64,000 nucleotides of DNA from Cyclina sinensis. Taxonomy: Eukaryota > Mollusca > Bivalvia > Venerida > Veneridae. Position numbers and translations under genes: made by a program. This document shows positions 28,113-39,800 of this stretch, piece by piece. The stretch is from NCBI GenBank assembly GCA_012932295.1, contig JAAONU010000013.1, forward strand, positions 41,554,627 to 41,618,626, written 5' to 3'. The notes under the pieces were generated by a model, which searched no databases, was not told the origin of the DNA, and saw only the letters and a list, made by a program, of their open reading frames with translations. Each line of letters opens with the position of its first letter. Positions within the stretch are counted from its first letter, which is position 1.

Positions 28113-29851
28113 ATTTCAAGAACATCCTGAAAATTTCTACTGGAGTCTTCATCTAGGAGTATTTCATTGAAACGTTTTACATTTTCCCTTCTAAATCTAC
28201 GAAACTAGTATACAATGCTGATATGGAGGTGCACGTACGTAGTTGTTTTGAATATGTACGAATTAACGAAAAGACAGCTAGTAGTTGGCATTTTAATAAT
28301 TTCGCTAGGTTACTGTTTTGAAATAATATTACATGTAATGAATGACTACATTTTCCGTGTATTAAATTTGACAATTCTTTCCACGGCTGATAAAATTATC
28401 ATCTCGCTTGCGAGGTCGGTTGCTTTCTTTATAATTACTTTGCTGCCTTTGACGTTGATGGACGGTGTTCTATAAATTGCGAACTGGAATTGGAACCATC
28501 AATAGAAACGCAAAGAAGTATTTAATGATTCAATATTTACTTTATTTATAAAAACAAGATCAGTGCAAACAAATGCTGATTAAAAACCTACATCTACATG
28601 ATTGTTTCCTATACTATGGGAGTCCAGGGAAGTTCGACACTTTTGCATTGATTTTCTAGGATTTTTTTCTATGTAAATCTTGGAATGCACAAGTGTTTTA
28701 AGATAAGAATGTTTAATTATACGTTTGAGTTGAATAATAATACTTTTTTTACTTTTCCTATTTTTCCAGTTTGCTTCTAAAACTGACCTAGTAATCAGGT
28801 TTCTTCTGCATTTGCACTGGTTTATTTCTGAACGCTTTGCAATCTTAAATTAGCTGTTATTTCTTATTTGCCTGAGATTTCATCATAGAAATATCGGTAG
28901 ATGTAACACCAGGTAAAACCATAATGAATGGCTTCAACATACGGCTGCTGAAGATAAAAGTTTTAACAAATATTTAGGTTTTGAAAACTGTTTTACGACA
29001 TGTTTATGCCCAATCAAAGTACAGTGATGGATATATTCCACCATTACACATTATCACCGTATGAAGCAACAAGAATAAAGTAAATGTGTAGTAATATTGT
29101 CCCTTAAACATCTGTTTTATTGTTTTTTATCATACATAGCAGGCAAAACTTTGAAATAATATATTTCAGAAAATATGTTTTCTTATGTATGCATCTTTTT
29201 TATGGCAAACCACTTTGCGTTACTTTTACTATTTCAAACTGACTTCACCTGTTTATTTTACGAACTTTACGATAATAAGCATTGTTTGAAATTTAAAGAT
29301 TTCTTTAAATCAGCTGCGGCCAAAAACTTGACTTTAGTTATTTATATAGAGAATAATAGGTTGGTGGCGTGGATGGAGAAAGTTTATCTGGTTAGGCGGA
29401 GGAATTTATCGAGTGAGCCGAAGGCCTTTAACAAAATTAATAAGGTTAACCACCTTTAAAAATTTTGACTGCGTTTATTTTTAGTCACCAATTAGGTCAC
29501 GCCTTCAAACATTACGCATAAAACATAGTTCCATCTTTCATTGTCACTCTCAGTTGACATATATGCGTGTTTTGTCTGTGTCTTGTGTAATCAATTGAAG
29601 ACTAAGTGATTTTTAAACTGTGTATTTATTAACATGTAAATACTAACGATAATTTGCCAACAACAACGCGTGTGAATCTATCATCACAGTTCTAATTTAA
29701 AATTACTTCATAAAAAGATTAAAGCATCAAAACAGCTCCAGAAAACAAGGAATTCGTTTCTGTGTTTAGTGTAACATTTTCTTTTACAAAGGCTATGGAA
29801 TTACCACTACAATTAGAGGAAGTTGACGGCGCCTGCAGCTGGGGAGGTGTA

Positions 29852-29921
29852 AAGTATACCAGGAACTAAACAGGACTTACCGAGTTCACTTTGGGCTGGT
29901 ATACTTCGTCTTGTAAGTCCT
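29852..29921. repeat. interleaved inverted repeats beside the recombinase gene
   Basis: Arm A aagtataccag (29852-29862) pairs with ctggtatactt (29896-29906); arm B aggacttac (29872-29880) pairs with gtaagtcct (29913-29921). The order A-B-A'-B' is interleaved, with near-equal spacings of 33 and 32 bases. Confidence 0.7.
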
Positions 29922-30827
29922 AGACCTGGAAAACATTAAGAGCAATAAAGAACGCTGGCTGTCTATGGCGGCCTTCGTCTTCTAGTCCGCGATCCCAGCA
30001 TGCAACATCTCCTGGTATAGACTGTGTCCGTCCTAGCCGGTACTTCCCACACAGACTGGTTCTACCAACGGGTAAGTTTTCATGGAACTGAGTTTGAAGT
30101 GCTGATGCACGGTCTTGGCCAGAATGTACTTTTGCAGTTGAAATGTTACAATCATTTTTAGTGCTGTTTATGTGCATGCGTTGTTAGATTTGGGATTGAG
30201 TATTAGCAGGTTGTCAGCATTGGTTTCTGAGCAGGAGCTGGGCTCATCAAATGATGCTTTTTCTACAGGAAAGCAGGCTGTGGAGGATGGTCTTGTTCTG
30301 GAATTTGACAGAATTTTGGAGCATTGTTTGTGCTTTTCCTCAGACATTGCCGAATAACCGATGACCGACTGAATGTTTTTGTGCCCGCTGATTTGCATAA
30401 TATCTGTTGGAACGCTGCTGGAATCGCGAAGCTTCTGTACTAAGTGTTTTCTAGTGGAGTGATTAGTCAAGCGTTTATTTTCATCAAGACCACCCTTCAT
30501 AGCCATCGCTTTCAGCAAACCACCAATTTTCTTTTCTCCAAGAGTTATTTTCATGAACCAGTTTTTATCATCATTTTTTGCGATCAAGTACGTGGAGCTA
30601 TATAGAAAAAATGGTCAGCTTCACAAAAGTCAGCAGGTCTTTTGCTGGCATACAGCTTGTATATCTCCACTGGGCACCTTTCTGGGTCCTCGGGTGTAGC
30701 AAACATTTTTGTTGTGACCTCTCGGACATCGCTGATATTTGTCCCGGTCCTGGTTTTGGTCTGGCGCTCTTGTAATTCAAGATACTGAATGCCATCTGAT
30801 CCAGTTTTCAGAAGAACATCGCCCCAT

Positions 30828-31629
30828 CTGCAAATGCAAAGATGACTAAAAAGCTCAAAATTGTATCAGATACTAATAAACACGTAATACCTGTCAGTGA
30901 CGTCATTTTATGTTTACTTTTCACATTATATCATTGTTATTTTTCACCTTACGTATTCCGATTTCTGCGTATGGTCGTCATGGCCGAGTGGTTAGGTGCT
31001 TAGTTAATAAGCTGGATGATTCTGGGTCGAATTCCTAGATGGGTTTATTATTTTATTTTTTTTACTGACTTCTTTTCCCAGTGCTAGACGAAAAATCCCT
31101 AGTAGCCTATTCATATCAATAAATGTAAATTATTTAACATTACTAGGAGGATGTAAAATGTACTGGAAACTAAATTTTAAGGGCATTTAGAAAAAAAAAA
31201 CAATACTGCCGAAAGCCTTAATCAAACTTCCATCGCCTGATTCGAAGGCAGGTTTTATTACTATTACGCTACCTTAGAAACTGACTTATTCATTGAAAAT
31301 TAGCGCGTAATGTTGATACCATTTCTAATCGAGGTTTTGGGATATACCAAATTAAATTTAGTTAATTTAGTTCGTTGAAAAATTACGTTATTGTCATATA
31401 TATAATCTTTACTAAGAAGGCAATAAATTTTCGGTCTGCTAAAACCTGGATCTATTTGGCAGTGTCTGAGACATTACCTCAGTAGCAGGAGCACTTAGTC
31501 AGTCACTGTTTAATTTTTGTATAAGTGTGTCGACATGAAAATTTCATGGAAAGTATGTATAATTTAGGTAAAAAAATTTCAAAAGGCAATTATATAGTTA
31601 TGTCTATGATGAAGTTCATGTTCAGTTAC
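30828..31629 (-). other. spliceosomal intron in the Crypton-like gene
   Basis: 802-bp gap with donor gtaactgaac and acceptor catttgcag; the split codon (ag/a) gives Arg exactly where related proteins have a basic residue before WGDV. It contains the tRNA-Ser-like sequence near 30972. Confidence 0.75.
30972..31046 (+). repeat. tRNA-Ser/Leu-like SINE head or tRNA pseudogene
   Basis: Starts gtcgtcatggccgagtggtt, like the 5' end of eukaryotic tRNA-Ser, with an intact A box (tggccgagtgg, 30981-30991). The B box is degenerate (gggtcgaattcc, 31024-31035) and the acceptor ends do not pair well. A T-rich run follows (31049-31070), as after Pol III units. No functional tRNA can be folded with confidence. 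Confidence 0.55.
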
Positions 31630-32599
31630 CTCAAATAACAATTTTCTTTGGTTCCACTGAGACCAAACAATATGCAGTTGTTCATCCATATTGTGTTGAG
31701 CAGTGCTTTGGCATTTCCAGCACCGATAATGCCCTTTGCATACAACATGCCGATTTCCTGGTCAGTAATTGGGCTTGATCTGTTTGGCTTGTTGCCCTTT
31801 CCAAGCCTCTTGAGTGATTTCTGTTTAGCATGAAGCGCATCCCTACTTAGCTGGAAAATGTTGGACTGCTCAGAGAAGATTTTGTTGGGGTTTTTCTGTC
31901 TGCGTAGTTTACGATCTATGCTTGATACCATGTTTCGAATAGTCGATGGCTCATACTCATTACCATCTGGATTTCTTACTGACAAAATAAAAATTCCCAA
32001 GTACTCGTCCAACAAAACAATTTCATGTATGCTTCGTGTTTCTTGATTGCTTGACAAAAACGTTCAAATTTAGCAACATCTGACAAGGTTTTCTTTAGTG
32101 TATTCTTGTTATATTCTTGTTCAATAACTTATATGACTTCATCAGAAGAAATTTCCATGAATTCTGCGTGTTTTGTTAATTTAGTGTTGGTGTTGCTTAT
32201 TTCATGGATGTTTTGGATGGGAATTTCAGTACTTTCAGCATTGTCTCTCTGGCTCTGGGTTGTAGTTATTTCATTTGAAACGCTGTTGTTGTTGGGGATA
32301 TCTGCACATAGATCTACAGTGGAAAGTGCTTCATTGGATGAAATTTCCTGGGTACATTGACCTTCTTGCATGTCAGTAAACAGCAAGTTCACGCCAAACC
32401 ATGTTCCTGATAAAATTCAGTGCTGGTCATTTCTGACACATCGGTTAGACTGTGCAGGGAGTTAGCACTTTTTTCATATTGTCTTTCATATAGCTCATCT
32501 CATATGACTTCAAAAGTCCCCTGACTTAAATCATCGCACATTTTGTGGCTTTTACAGTTTAGTACTGTTTACAGTTGACAGTTGAGCCGACATGTACTC

Positions 32600-33127
32600 T
32601 GTTTACTATAGACGCTTGTTTACTACAAGTTGTATTTAGGTCAAGCTCATTGTTTACAGGTTTAGATTAAAAATAGCTTTGGTACAATATACAAAAAACG
32701 CTTTTTAAATAACTCATAATTTTATTAATTGTTACAAAGTTAATATGACTTAGGGAATCGATTTTCCTGAAGGTATAGATTTATAAAATTTTAAGCTAAA
32801 TTTTATGTAGATCAATTCTGCATAATTATGTATCTTCCTTTGTTTTTAATTGTATTGTGTACTCTATGTATCATGCATGTGGTTTTTTTAGCTGTCCCCC
32901 TTGCTCTTACTTTTTGCTGTAGATAGTACCTAGTTGCTGACTTATTATTATCAACTGTATTATCATAGTATAAATTTATAAATGCATACCATTCTTGTCT
33001 TTCAGAGCTGTTATTCGTCTTATGTTAATTGTCTTTTGTTATATAGTCGGAAAAAGCTATAAGCTAATGTTATCATGTTTGTACACTACCGACTTTAAAT
33101 AAATCTTCTTGTATCTTGTATCTTGAA
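32600..33127 (+). mobile_element. probable non-LTR retrotransposon 3' end
   Basis: The stretch ends ctttaaataaatcttcttg followed by tandem tgtatct units (33106-33127), the short-repeat tail typical of RTE/CR1-like non-LTR elements. No reverse-transcriptase frame is present, so this would be a 5'-truncated copy; the left limit is uncertain. Confidence 0.4.
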
Positions 33128-34755
33128 GGTATAACTTCTAGCGCTTGAGCGACGTAATAAGGTCGAAAAAGTAGTCCGGCTAGTCAACGTCACGTGATCT
33201 ACTGCCGTAGATGAAAAAGAATATACGGCACCCTGTTATCGGGTCGAAACAAATGCATGTTACAGGAAAACTTTTGTTCTGCGTCTAAATTTAAGTGTAG
33301 TTTTGTAAACAATCGATAGCAACAAACAAAAATTAAAAGAGACAACGTGATTAGATGCAAGCGATAAAATATTTAAAAGTCTAGTCTTTATCAAAATGGC
33401 TGCTATTGTTTTTTTTCAAGTCAGGATTATAAACAATTCTGCCTAATTATCTAACTTAATTGTCTTGCTATAAACATGTTCAACGTTTACCTCATCACAG
33501 AAATTGATTTCTTATCTTTTTACTGAAAGATGTTTCTTATGTGGCCTAATTGGCTTGGCTTCTTTTATTGTTTCGTAAATATGTTTTGCTTGTATGTAAT
33601 TGATTCCAAAAATTTAAGAGATGTCAGTGGAAATTCAGGAAAACATTGGACATCAATTATGACTAGTGGTAATAAGCGACGACCGTTCTTTAGGGAAATG
33701 CTAGCTAAGGTTTAAGAATACCCAGAGCCGGATTATTGACAGGCATGGAAGGGAAATGTCATGAAGATGAAACAAAGGTTACTATCAAACATGTCAGTGA
33801 ATAGTTTTATTTCTGGGGAAAAGTGACTCAATATATCTTTCGACACACTTGTTACCATTATTGCATTTTATATATCGATACAGATATAGGGATATTGTTA
33901 CTTTTTGACAATTTTTCGGGAGAGAATATCAATGTTTCTAAAAGATAAGATAATTAAACATTCCTTTACTCAGTGACTTGCACGAGTTGCTTCCCTGGAT
34001 GTAAATCTATGCTAGACAAAACTAGTACGTCGGCTAAGAAGATTTTCATGTCATTGCTGTTTTCAGATATCATCAGAACATGGGAAACCTGTATCCTTTT
34101 GTAAATAACCGACTTGTAGACAAGTTAAAATACTACGTTATTTACTTTCTTGGCGAGTGCTGGTTTGAATCCTTGAAAGGTTCATTGAGCAGGGTTAATG
34201 TAGATTGCAAGAACTTGTTTCCCAATTAATATAAAATAAGTATCTGAACACTTTAGAGTGTTTTTGAAAAAATAGCATGATTGTAAGTACAAAATCAAAT
34301 AATATGTATCACAATTCTAGGTACAAATGAGTGTGACGGATCGAGACAAGTTTAATTCAGATAGAACGACCATCCAGAATTGTGCACGCCACACAGCAAG
34401 TGTCTCCATTCAAAAAGCCAACGCAAACACGTTCCTTTGAACTTCCAGATTTCAAAATGTTTGATGCCTTTCATGTTGGGTGGTATATTTATAGAGTAAT
34501 TCAAGAATTTAAATTAAAAAAATATGGGTCTCTAAGTATGACGACAGAGAACATGTTATATTTTTTATGACAAACATGTTTTTTACTTTGTTACGCTTAA
34601 CAGCTATCTACAGCAAAAAGACGATTTATTCGAAAAAGGGATAATTCTTAATTGAGAAATAACATCATATTACCGTCATCTTAACTATTCCACATTTCGG
34701 ACACATTGTTTGTACTCGTATAAATAAGAAAACACAGTTTACATAAAATAACGAT

Positions 34756-34761
34756 TTTATT
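34756..34761 (-). promoter_or_regulatory. candidate poly(A) signal for the RhoGEF gene
   Basis: AATAAA on the minus strand about 1.95 kb past the RhoGEF stop codon, in a context gtgaataaaatcgt. It is the most plausible end I could find, but this AT-rich DNA makes such hexamers common, and another also sits inside the fold-back element near 35461. Confidence 0.3.
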
Positions 34762-35421
34762 CACAAGACCATCAAAGGTAACATAACATTTGGATTTTCA
34801 AATCTTTGTAAAATTACAAAATAATGCTAATTTTGTAACAAGCAAATAACAGTTACATCACAGACAGTTAAACACAAACAAACTCCATTTAGGTATTTAT
34901 AGAAACATTTAAGGCAACTTTCACAAATGCATCATCACAACAAAACGAAAGGTCAGAAGGGAATTTGGAAAACAAATTCTTTATAAACATAGTTTACAAA
35001 AACATGACTTTCTAGAATTTCAAAATGCAAAACAAAATGTATCAATAGATGGTGATGTTTCTTACAAAAGTTTAAACCTTAAATGTTGACGTTTAAAACG
35101 TGACTTTACAAGAGCGAAATTCTTCTGCAATGTACACAACCGTTTTAGTCTCCACATGCTGTGATTTGATCAACTAGTTTGTCATGTAATTTCTACTCAG
35201 CATGGAAGTGACCAAAAAATTAGATACCAGAGAGAAACTTTCTCAACATGGTAACAACATAACAACAAGTCAGGAAATAAATAGACAGCGTTGCCATAAC
35301 AACTAAATACAAAAACACATTTCTACCTCATATTTTCTCAATGTTTAACCTTAGAACACCACGGGTAGAAGACAGCACTTTGACAGCTATTAAACAAAAA
35401 CAAACAACATCATTTTATCAC

Positions 35422-35576
35422 AGATATAGAGGATATTAAATGAGTGGTCGCGTAATAGGGATTTATTGCACGAGTTATTTGAAAACGATAAGCCCTGCTG
35501 AGTTTTTATCGTTTTCTAATAACGATTGCAATAAATCCCGTAAAACTTGACCACGAATTTAATGGTCTATTTATAT
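35422..35576. repeat. fold-back element (long palindrome) downstream of the RhoGEF stop
   Basis: Left arm 35423-35490 (gtggtcgcgtaataggga, tttattgca, gaaaacgata) is mirrored by 35505-35576 (atcgttttct, tgcaataaatccc, ttgaccac). The loop is about 14 bases (gccctgctgagttt). If the 3'UTR reaches 34.75 kb this hairpin would be transcribed. Confidence 0.85.
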
Positions 35577-36708
35577 CATAGAAGTTTTATAAGTGAATGG
35601 CGACTGTTTGAATAGAAACTGTTTGGTTTTTCCGTATACGTGCGAACGTCATAAGCGTATTGTTACTGACGTAGACGTCAACGAGTTATTACACTAGAAA
35701 GATATCAAAAATATAACACGGCTTTAATACACGTCCACAACGTTGTCTATGATACAAATTTAAGGTCCAACTATTCTTATTCAGGTGTTTAAGGTAAATA
35801 GGATTGACAATAAAATGATGGCAATATATTTTGTTTGATTTCATATTTTGTCACATAGTTATCTTGGTAAATATCAGTGCTTATACAAAAACAAACTTTT
35901 GGATGTAGTAAACTGATAAACGGGAAAAAACAATATGCCATTGAGGGAATTATTATATTGCACCCGAGTAAGTGGAACAGAGTTAAACTGTAAAGCAGGA
36001 TTATTCGTCGAGTCTCGGAAAACTATTTAAACGGTTAATTTGTCGAGTCTCACAGAACTACTTAAAAGTGTTCGATTTCAATCAATACAATACATTCTTT
36101 TCTTGAAGGGTTACATATACAACAACTAATTTACACATACTGGTCCCGACTTCATTAATCTGGTCTATCTAAAATACCTATACCTCTGCATAAAAGAACA
36201 ACTTCTATTCAAAAACATATGCAAATCTACACAAACGATTTACAATCAGCATTATTTCCATTTAGTTGAGACTGATACAAAAACTTTCATTTAATTAATA
36301 TCTTAGTTTCTTTGCTTTTGTTTTAAGACATTTTGAAAATAAAATGTGTTCATATTATGCACTTTCTATATTTTTCTTTGTGGTTAAGTTTTAAAATACT
36401 GAGACCTTTGCTTTTTTAAAGGGCGACTGAGACATTTGAGAACACAAAACATCATCCCTTTCCTAAAGCAAACAGTATTCATTTAAATCAGACAGGTGTT
36501 GTCCATATCAACAGTCAGCGATTTTGCTTTGTAGCAAGTTGTACGAAGACCAAACCTTGCTTAAAATGGCGAATATAGCTGAATATTCACCCCAGCCTTC
36601 ACGTTTATGCATAACAGGTGCTCGCGTAACTGTCCCATGATCTGATAACAGACTCAATCCGAGTATGAATTAGTTTCCTGCGACGTATCCAAGGCAGATA
36701 ACTCACTG

Positions 36709-36870
36709 TCAGAGAAATACTGCGTCTATGGAGAGTGACTTTCCGTGCCTTCCTTTCCTGCTACAGTTTGTTGGACTTGGATCCTCATTTTCCTTTGATG
36801 AATTACCTTTGTGGTTACTACGGGTTTTACACCGACCTTTGGCATCTAAAATCTGTGATATCCACGTTCC
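36709..36870 (-). CDS. PLEKHG5-like: RhoGEF terminal exon: PH C-terminal helix and tail
   Basis: 162 bp including the TGA stop at 36709-36711; acceptor tttgatctattcag. Starts GTWISQILDAK, the PH C-terminal helix with its invariant Trp, then a basic Ser/Asn-rich tail ending SLSIDAVFL. The tail is short. A different frame stays open immediately past the stop (see findings), so the annotated end may be an indel artefact or one of two splice forms. Confidence 0.85.
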   Translation of the reverse strand, partial: GTWISQILDAKGRCKTRSNHKGNSSKENEDPSPTNCSRKGRHGKSLSIDAVFL

Positions 36871-39800
36871 CTGAATAGATCAAAACCGTCAGTGTCAACA
36901 AACGTGAAATCAATCTCTGTCTCACTTACACACGTTTATCGGTAAAAGTCTTACCCCGTTAATCACGGGGTTAGATACTTTGTATATATTGTTAATTTTG
37001 ACTTTTGGTAGCAACAAGTTGGTGTGGCTCAATGGTGTAGTTCACCGGCCTTAATTTTACTGACCAAAAGGGCAGGGGTTCGAATCCTGCTGCTACCAAA
37101 CTTTGTTCTTCAGTTCCCAAAGTGCACAGAAGCCTAAAATTATGTTTCTTCCGCAATATATTAATTTATCTTTAATTTTAAAGAAAAATTAAACTAAATT
37201 CTGTGAGTCAGTCGCTTTCACAGACATTGTATGATTTTGTATCAACCTGTCATATTATTCACTTTTCCTCTTTGTGACGTAAGATTTATGTCAGCATAGT
37301 CACATATGTACGTAAAATATTAATTTACATTTACCATCGTGTTGACGTAAGACATTCATTACGGCTTTTCAGTAATGTAATATTATCATTAACATTTACA
37401 CTGCAGACAGAAACGTCATTAGTAAAGATGACTAAAAGTCTAAAATGGCGACGAATACATCACATAGTGAAATGTCACAATATGCAAATAAATACCTTAG
37501 CAGTCTCTGACGGAGCTTGTAACGTGAACACATCTATAATTTGCTGGAATCTACTGATCTGAACTACGACAAACGCACACTTTAAACTATTTGCTAAAAA
37601 TAGAAAATAATTGGAATTACAAATCAGGTTCAGTTCGTCTGAAAAGATTTAAGGAAGTGTATAACTGGTTTATTTCAGTGCAAGAAAACTGACTTTTTAA
37701 ACAAATCTCATGACATTTCCTTGCTCTACACAGTAGCTGTGACGATAACGTGGATTGGATAATAGAAAAACTAAATATCCTAAATGCTTACTTAAACACT
37801 ATTACACTGTATAATGCTTTTAACAACTGATTATATTGTTCTTAGTAAATATAGAAAAGTCCCTGTCCTTACCAAAAAGCACACAATGAAAATTTATCAG
37901 GGAAATTTCACTTTGTAAATTATGTATGCTTTATAAAGAAAAGAATAAAATGTAAGAAATGAGGTTTCTGTGAAATATTGGGAATAATTACCAGCAGCCT
38001 CATGAGGCACCACGTCATGTACACCTAACCTGTCCAAGGCAATTGGCTGTCTGTGAACCGTGTACATCTGATTGTCTGGTTGACCCGTAGCTGAATGGAT
38101 ATCAGAGGAAGATTGTTTCTGTAAATGTATAACATAATGTGTGAATAACAAATACATGGAAAAAGGTTACAGGAGATAGAAACATATCCATCAGACGTTG
38201 TTTGTTTACATAGACGTAAGAAAATGGAAGGGCCGAATTTCAGGGGAGAAAACTCAATGAAACAAGAATTTAAGAACCTGTATTGCTTACTTACCTTTCT
38301 ATTTGGTTTCTTTGTTTTAGTAATGAGCAAAATATCGTCAAACAAAAACATATAGGCATCAAAGGACTTAGCTGACTCTGAAATAGAAAAGTTATAATTA
38401 AGCGGAATAATAGCAAACGTCTTCGGCCTGATTTCTGAAATTTAAATGCCATGAACATTACAATAGTAAGTCTCTGATTTTATTCTGCTTAAACTTGAAA
38501 ATTATAGACATGGTATTCTTAGCATCTCAGTAAAAGAATGACCTATAAATAAACGGATGAGATACAGAGAGGAAAAAAGATGTAACAGAGACACATGCCA
38601 TTGTGAAACTTACTGCCTAACGTGTTGTGTGCAAATCTAAGCTTTGTTACTTAAAGTATAAATTAAGACAAAAACTTTCACTTATTGTTCAAAACTCTCA
38701 TTGAAGAAAGAAAGAACATCTGTGTAAAATCAGTCTGAACGTTTGATAAGAAATTGACGACACAGGTACGCCTTTACTAACCTGTTAAAGTAATTGCACC
38801 TTCGTGTAAGAGCTGTCGAGAGGGACAGGCCAGCAACCGTTCACATGGTTGCCGTGACAACTTTGGTTTAAGATACTATAAAAACAAGAGAACGTGTATA
38901 TCATTCTATGGACATCATTTTACGTTTATTGAAGCATTAATGAGACAATATATCGCACATGAATTTCGTACATTTTTTTTCCGTTTTTGTTTTACACAAT
39001 AATTATCGTATGAATGTATTTGTATAAAAAAACGAATAAATATCAACAAAATATGATATTATGACTGACAGTGTTATAGGAGCGAGGATGTACGAAATTC
39101 ATGGGTCAGGTTTTTAAGCAGATAACTAACCTTTTATCGTGAAAAACTTTGTATTAAAATCTTATAGCTTCACACAGAAAGCGGAAGTTTTATTTCAATA
39201 CTAAGAACCAAACCATATAAAATGTTTGAAATGTTACAAACTTTACGTAAAGTTAGTTTTTTCACTAATTATCTATTGCGTACTCATACGTGTCTTTTTT
39301 GTTTTAGTTTAATTATAGTTTTCCCTTGAGCCAACATAATTACATAAAATATAATCCGATAGAAAGCCGTGACTGTGCGCGAAAATGGCAGCATAATTAC
39401 AAACGCCTGGTGAATATAAAAACGTATAAATTATTGTATTTGAAATATTGACAAAGCCACGCAACACGCAAAATCCCTTTGCAAATTCGTATTAGTTTTT
39501 TGAATCATACAAACAACACGCAAAGCAGACCATCTTTGCAATTACACCATTACAGCAAATAAATAGTTTGCCAGTTACCTCTGGAATGAAAGCCCGTGAG
39601 TCGAGATCGGTAATAGGCGGCCATATAAGATGGCGCTGGATTTCCTGAACACGTTCAAAATTCTTCAACCATTTCATTTTCTCCTCAAGTTGCCCTGATG
39701 AAGAAAAACGAGAATACATAATCTTTTGTTCTGACAAAAACATACTTATTAACTTGTCCTAAAACATGGACACTATCCTATAATTCAGATCTCGCTTGTA

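Larger units (their letters stand above)
30168..32541 (-). pseudogene. Crypton-like tyrosine recombinase gene, decayed
   Basis: Two-exon minus-strand gene of the DUF3504 type tyrosine recombinases (Crypton transposase, also found in KIAA1958/QRICH1/ZMYM relatives). Exon 1 runs from an ATG at 32541 to a donor after 31630; exon 2 starts at 30827 after acceptor tttgcatttgcag. Joining them restores the family motif LRWGDVLLKTG. Further on: YLELQERQTKTRTG, MFATPEDPERCPVEIYKLY, and the catalytic core NHSTRKHLVQKL ... ISGHKNIQSVIGYS with the His, Arg, His and Tyr in place. It is broken: stop codons near 32500 and 32126 and frame changes near 32390, 32060 and 30590. The frame past the stop at 30168 continues HINSTKNDCNISTAKVHSG, like the usual C-terminal strand of these proteins, suggesting one more break. 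The enzyme family cuts and rejoins DNA through the Tyr. Confidence 0.85.
29345..33300. mobile_element. composite insertion carrying the Crypton-like element
   Basis: Sequence similarity between the two duplicated units (copy near 21280-21400 versus 29300-29340 plus 33300 onward) is interrupted only in the second unit, by about 4 kb. The insertion holds the recombinase pseudogene, an interleaved inverted-repeat site at its 3' side and a retrotransposon-like tail at 33090-33127. Exact ends and target duplication were not found by eye. Confidence 0.6.
22980..33830. repeat. large direct duplication, unit 2 (with later insertions)
   Basis: Second unit of the same duplication, lengthened by insertions at about 25.75-28.1 kb (fold-back and clam repeats) and 29.35-33.3 kb (Crypton-like element). 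The order of all anchors is the same as in unit 1. Confidence 0.8.
33831..36708. other. region between duplication unit 2 and the RhoGEF stop
   Basis: The part above about 34.75 kb is probably RhoGEF 3'UTR (on the minus strand) and includes the fold-back element at 35.4 kb. Below that, nothing recognised. Confidence 0.4.

Noticed and set aside
37007..37098. Possible functional tRNA gene.
   Set aside because: Acceptor stem and boxes are present, but the T-stem needs a bulge and the anticodon arm is poor; it is part of a repeated mobile element.
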